Positions 31,589-35,003 of a stretch of DNA of 35,003 nt are shown here, piece after piece. The stretch comes from Candidatus Doudnabacteria bacterium (GTDB lineage Bacteria > Patescibacteriota > Doudnabacteria > UBA920 > O2-02-FULL-48-8), in the NCBI GenBank assembly GCA_019659055.1, contig JAIFWV010000006.1, positions 1 through 35,003 on the forward strand. Reading direction: 5' to 3'. The number at the start of each line of letters is the position of its first letter. The stretch's first letter is position 1. Both the position numbers and the translations under genes were made by a program. The notes beneath the pieces were generated by a model that saw only the letters and a list, made by a program, of their open reading frames with translations, was not told where the DNA came from and did not search any database.

Positions 31589-32776
31589 CTAGATATAGAA
31601 CACTGAGATCATAAACCAAAACAAAATCGAGAGGTCGTTTTTGAAATAAGGGACATCCACCAAGCCATGAAGAATGAGAGTAAACATATAGGCCACGGCG
31701 GCTGTGGTGTACCACGTCCGATGCGTGTCGTACCTTTTCGCACTTACAAAGATTATTCCAAAGAAGCTTATAAGTCCCAATAACCCCATCTCGACCCAGA
31801 AGTTAAAGAAAATATTATGAGGGTAGTTCAGGATCTCTCCTTGGAAGTGCTGTTTGGCCAGAGTTGTGGGAAATCCTGACAGGCCATTGCCGAGAATCGG
31901 ACTGTCTTGGATTTTTTCGTAGCCTGCGAGCATGAGATTGACCCGAGCCGAAGACGAGGCGTCGTGTGCGGCCAAGCCCAGCCGCGATCGTATCTGCGGA
32001 ACGGCGAGGCCTAGTATCGCAAGGATTGCCACAAAAGCCAGAACTTTCTTGAAAGGGTATTTAAGAAAGACGAGAATGGTGGCCGTCAGTGCGACTCCCA
32101 GCCATGCTCCCCGTGAGAAAGTTAGAAATAAGGCTATTAACATAACGACCAGACCAGCAGCTAAATTTTTCCGATTGAGGATTTTCTCGTCAAAGAGAAA
32201 TCCGGCCAGGAAAAACGAGACCAGAGGACCAAGATAAAGGGCCAAGGCGTTGGGGTAGTCAAAGAACGAGACAATTCGTTCGACCTCGTCCCCCGTCCCC
32301 CAGAATTTGAGCGGCAGTCTGATGTAAGTTACGTACTGGAAAATCCCAAACAACGAAACCAAAATCGCTCCGATAAAAAGGAGGTTTAACGGCGTGGTCA
32401 GATCCTCTGCGCGCTTGATCGTGAGCCTGACTGCGTAAAACAACATAACCGGTTCTACAATAAACGCCTTGAGAATTCCCAAGGCGCTGCGTTTATCGGG
32501 TGAAACCAATGTCGAAATAATTCCCGCGGCTACAAACAGTAAAATCAGCCAATTTATCCGGCCCAATTTTTTGAGTTCGTGGAGGTCTGCAAAATGTTTG
32601 AGGAACGTAACGGCAAAGTATGTCAGCAGAAGTAGTTCCAAGAAGGTCGTAGGAACTCCTTGCATCTGCCAGCGGAACATATATGTCGGAAGTAAAGCCA
32701 AGATTACGCCTAACGCAAACTTCGGCTGGAAATATGCGAGGAATGCAAACCCCAAAAGCAGAATAACTATAGTCAT
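31589..32776 (-). CDS. O-antigen ligase (Wzy_C/WaaL-like) membrane protein
   Basis: A 395-residue polytopic membrane protein with about ten or eleven hydrophobic segments. The large extracytoplasmic loop and following helix show the family marks: TFSRGAWLGV, then a loop with SSARVNLMLAGYEKIQDSPILGNGLSGF, and YPHNIFFNFWVEMGLLGLI. Such proteins either join glycan chains to a lipid or protein acceptor or polymerise glycans. In a lineage with no lipopolysaccharide, glycoprotein or surface-polymer ligation is more likely; that is inference. Its ATG overlaps the PBP stop codon by one base (TAATG), linking it to peptidoglycan synthesis. Confidence 0.85.
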   Translation of the reverse strand: MTIVILLLGFAFLAYFQPKFALGVILALLPTYMFRWQMQGVPTTFLELLLLTYFAVTFLKHFADLHELKKLGRINWLILLFVAAGIISTLVSPDKRSALGILKAFIVEPVMLFYAVRLTIKRAEDLTTPLNLLFIGAILVSLFGIFQYVTYIRLPLKFWGTGDEVERIVSFFDYPNALALYLGPLVSFFLAGFLFDEKILNRKNLAAGLVVMLIALFLTFSRGAWLGVALTATILVFLKYPFKKVLAFVAILAILGLAVPQIRSRLGLAAHDASSSARVNLMLAGYEKIQDSPILGNGLSGFPTTLAKQHFQGEILNYPHNIFFNFWVEMGLLGLISFFGIIFVSAKRYDTHRTWYTTAAVAYMFTLILHGLVDVPYFKNDLSILFWFMISVFYI

Positions 32777-35003
32777 TATTGCTTTACGTTAATGGAAATA
32801 GGAATGCTCGAGGAAATCATCGAACCATTGGTGAGGTGGGCGGTGGCAATAAGAATTTGATGGTCGCCGTTTTTCGCAGAATTTACAAAGAAGGTATAGG
32901 GGGAAGAACTTCTGGAACCCTGGGGTATGCCATCAAGTGAGAGATCCACGGAATTAACCTGGTTTGCTCCGATATCCACTTGCACTAGAAATGGCAACCC
33001 ATTGATTTCTTGGCCCGCAGTCGGCGTGAGGAATCTCAGCCCGCCGGTTTGGGTTAACCCGGGATCGACAGTGCCATCGTCCTCTTCGGTGGGCGGATAA
33101 GAATACCCAGCACTTTGTGCCCAGGCCCGGACTGGGATTTCCCAATTAGGATTTTCCGGCTGTTCTGAATGAATCGCGGTGTAGATTCTAGTTTCCACCA
33201 GATCTGTAGGCGTTTGCGAATTGGCCAGCTTGCCATTGAGTTTGTTGATTTGTTTGGCGATATGGACGTCATCAAATCCCGTAGGAATAGCAAAGCTTGC
33301 AAACACTTCTTCTTTGGTGTTCGGGGTGTACTGCGTCGGGAGTTTACCTGAGATACTATCGACTTGCAGATGCTGGATCCCTGGAGGTTCCTGGAAATTT
33401 TCAGCCGGAGTCCCCTTCAGGGCATTGAGCATAAATTGGTGCCAGATTGGACCCGCGGTGATGACACCGTCGGCACCGGCGCGCATGGGAGAACCGTTGG
33501 TGTTGCCGGTCCAAACGCCAGCCACCAAAGAAGGAGTATAACCCATGGTCCAGCCATCCTTCCAGGCTTGAGTGGTTCCAGTTTTGGCCGCAACTATTCT
33601 GTCTGGCAAAATCAAAGGTGAATTCGGACCGAAGACAAAGGTCCGAGCGTTGTTGTCAGTCATAATGCTGATAATTTCATAAGCGACCTGCGGGTCGAGA
33701 GCTTCGGTGCCGGTATCTTCATGCCATTCCTCGAGAGTTTTGCCTTGGGAGTCCAAGACCTTCAGGATATCCGAAGTATTGTGCTTGGTGCCCATGTTGG
33801 CAAACACGCCAAAGGCGCCGGTGTGGTCCAGAAGCGTGATTTCACAACCTCCCAACACGAGCGATAGCCCACATTTGTCGGAATTGATATCCGAAGTAAT
33901 TCCCATATCCTTGGCCGTGTCGATAGCATTTTGGACGCCGACTAAGGCCAGAGTTTTGACGGCCGGGATGTTGAGTGAGCCGGCCAAAGCCTTGCGGATA
34001 TTTACAATGCCGTGATTTTGTCCGTCGTAATTGCTTGGCGCATAATCCTTCCCGCCGTAAGTACCGAAACTGGTTTTCACGTCTACAAGCATGGTTGCCG
34101 GAGACATGCCCTGTTTGAAGGCGGTGGCATAGACATAGGGTTTAAACGAAGATCCCGGCTGTAAGGGGCGCAAGGTGACGTTGACCTGGCCATTGATTTC
34201 GTCGTTGAAGTAATCCGCTGACCCGACCATGGCCAAAATCTGCCCCGTCTTGGGGTCCATGGCCACGAGTCCGGCGTTGTTAGCCTTATTTGATTTGGTA
34301 TTGCGCGCCACACCATCCTTGACTGCTTGTTCGGCGGCGGTTTGCATGGTCCAGTCGAGGGTCGTGATGACACTTAGGCCTCCCTCTTCGAGAGTTTTTT
34401 GGCCGTAGCGCTCGGCGAGTTGCTGTTCGATGTATGTGACAAAATGTGGAGCCTGGATGAAGTCCTTGATTTTGCTGAAGACAACCACTTCGGCTTTGGC
34501 TTGCTCCATTTGTTCTTTGGAAATATACCCCTGCTCATACATGGCGGTGAGCACGGCTTCATGGCGAGCGTCGAGTCGGTCACGATTGGGTCCATTGGGG
34601 TTATAGAGACTCGGGGCTTGCGGCAAACTGGCCAGATATGCGGCTTGGGCCAAATCTATATCTTTGGCTTGTTTGCCGAAATAGGTCAAAGACGCGGCCT
34701 GGATGCCGTAAGCGTTCTGGCCATAGGGTATTTCGTTGAGGTAGAGTTTGAGGATATCGTCCTTGGAAAATTTTTGATCGATTTCGATAGCGAGCACCGC
34801 TTCCTTCACTTTGCGCACGAGAGATTTCTGGCGAGTGAGGATGGCATTGCGGACAAATTGTTGGGTGATGGTCGAGCCGCCCTGGGATTTACTGCCGCTC
34901 GTGATATCGACATAAATAGAACGGATAATCCCCCGCCAATCGACACCGGGGTTTCGGTAGAAGTTTTTATCTTCGATTGAGATAGTGGCTTGAGCGACAA
35001 ACG
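32776..35003 (-). CDS. Class A penicillin-binding protein (5' end outside the window)
   Basis: Bifunctional peptidoglycan synthase; about 742 codons are visible and the frame stays open to the edge. The glycosyltransferase domain shows SIEDKNFYRNPGVDW with the catalytic Glu, GGSTITQQFVRN, and IPYGQNAYGIQAAS with FGK. The transpeptidase domain has SSFK (active-site Ser, in LQPGSSFKPYVY), SLN (AGSLNIPAVKTL) and KTGTT. The C-terminal 90 residues (from GGLRFLTPTAG) form an Ig-like beta module of the type that binds wall polymers. The N-terminal membrane anchor lies beyond 35003. It shares a TAATG overlap with the O-antigen-ligase-like gene. Confidence 0.95.
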   Translation of the reverse strand, partial: FVAQATISIEDKNFYRNPGVDWRGIIRSIYVDITSGSKSQGGSTITQQFVRNAILTRQKSLVRKVKEAVLAIEIDQKFSKDDILKLYLNEIPYGQNAYGIQAASLTYFGKQAKDIDLAQAAYLASLPQAPSLYNPNGPNRDRLDARHEAVLTAMYEQGYISKEQMEQAKAEVVVFSKIKDFIQAPHFVTYIEQQLAERYGQKTLEEGGLSVITTLDWTMQTAAEQAVKDGVARNTKSNKANNAGLVAMDPKTGQILAMVGSADYFNDEINGQVNVTLRPLQPGSSFKPYVYATAFKQGMSPATMLVDVKTSFGTYGGKDYAPSNYDGQNHGIVNIRKALAGSLNIPAVKTLALVGVQNAIDTAKDMGITSDINSDKCGLSLVLGGCEITLLDHTGAFGVFANMGTKHNTSDILKVLDSQGKTLEEWHEDTGTEALDPQVAYEIISIMTDNNARTFVFGPNSPLILPDRIVAAKTGTTQAWKDGWTMGYTPSLVAGVWTGNTNGSPMRAGADGVITAGPIWHQFMLNALKGTPAENFQEPPGIQHLQVDSISGKLPTQYTPNTKEEVFASFAIPTGFDDVHIAKQINKLNGKLANSQTPTDLVETRIYTAIHSEQPENPNWEIPVRAWAQSAGYSYPPTEEDDGTVDPGLTQTGGLRFLTPTAGQEINGLPFLVQVDIGANQVNSVDLSLDGIPQGSRSSSPYTFFVNSAKNGDHQILIATAHLTNGSMISSSIPISINVKQ

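Overview
The window is a chromosomal segment of a bacterium that I place, with moderate confidence, in the Patescibacteria (Candidate Phyla Radiation). The grounds are very compact gene packing with 1-32 nt overlaps, few Shine-Dalgarno sites, short versions of TsaB and KhpB, an envelope and pilus gene set (FemAB, VanW, PilB, O-antigen-ligase-like protein, class A PBP), and a dockerin-tailed secreted protein. TGA is used as a stop (tsaB, uvrB, yidD, NUDIX gene), which argues against the code-25 lineages (Gracilibacteria, Absconditabacteria). No rRNA, tRNA or CRISPR array was seen.

Layout. Positions 1-1897 hold the N-terminal part of rpoB (minus strand), with its own promoter and a perfect inverted repeat in the leader. 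A minus-strand operon follows upstream: femAB, an SLOG/LOG-like gene, tsaB and an MFS transporter (5135 down to 2020). A REP-associated tyrosine transposase (RAYT) lies between femAB and ruvA, flanked by two inverted GTAG-hairpin repeats. ruvA and uvrB diverge at 6.2 kb. rpsT (S20) follows a structured leader. Next come a large secreted lyase with a dockerin (8880-11876), polA and guaA (all minus), a YciF-like ferritin-fold gene (plus), and pilB with a DHH-fold pseudoenzyme (minus). A plus-strand run holds tsaE, vanW, ruvB, a small membrane protein and a PH-domain protein.

From about 23.5 to 29.7 kb is the classic replication-origin neighbourhood: recF, dnaN and dnaA on the minus strand, and rpmH, rnpA, yidD, yidC and khpB/jag on the plus strand. 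oriC candidates lie on either side of dnaA. The last part holds an unrecognised Cys-rich gene, a NUDIX hydrolase, an O-antigen-ligase-like membrane protein and a class A penicillin-binding protein that runs off the window.

The most interesting signals lie between genes. (1) The RAYT is bracketed by two inverted hairpins with compensatory stem changes. (2) Four short arrays with an exact 7-bp period, each with a different unit, sit in intergenic regions, two of them in the rpmH leader and one in the rpsT leader. (3) Several core genes (ruvA, uvrB, tsaE, the DHH gene, pilB, polA) have a -10 element only 6-11 nt before the start codon, which predicts leaderless mRNAs; two divergent pairs share one -35 element. 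A few more accessory-looking genes instead carry strong Shine-Dalgarno sites. (4) A DnaA box sits inside the spacer of the dnaA promoter. (5) The recF-dnaN spacer is packed with hairpins. Three enzymes also show altered catalytic motifs: PolA proofreading site, GuaA PP-loop and the DHH protein.
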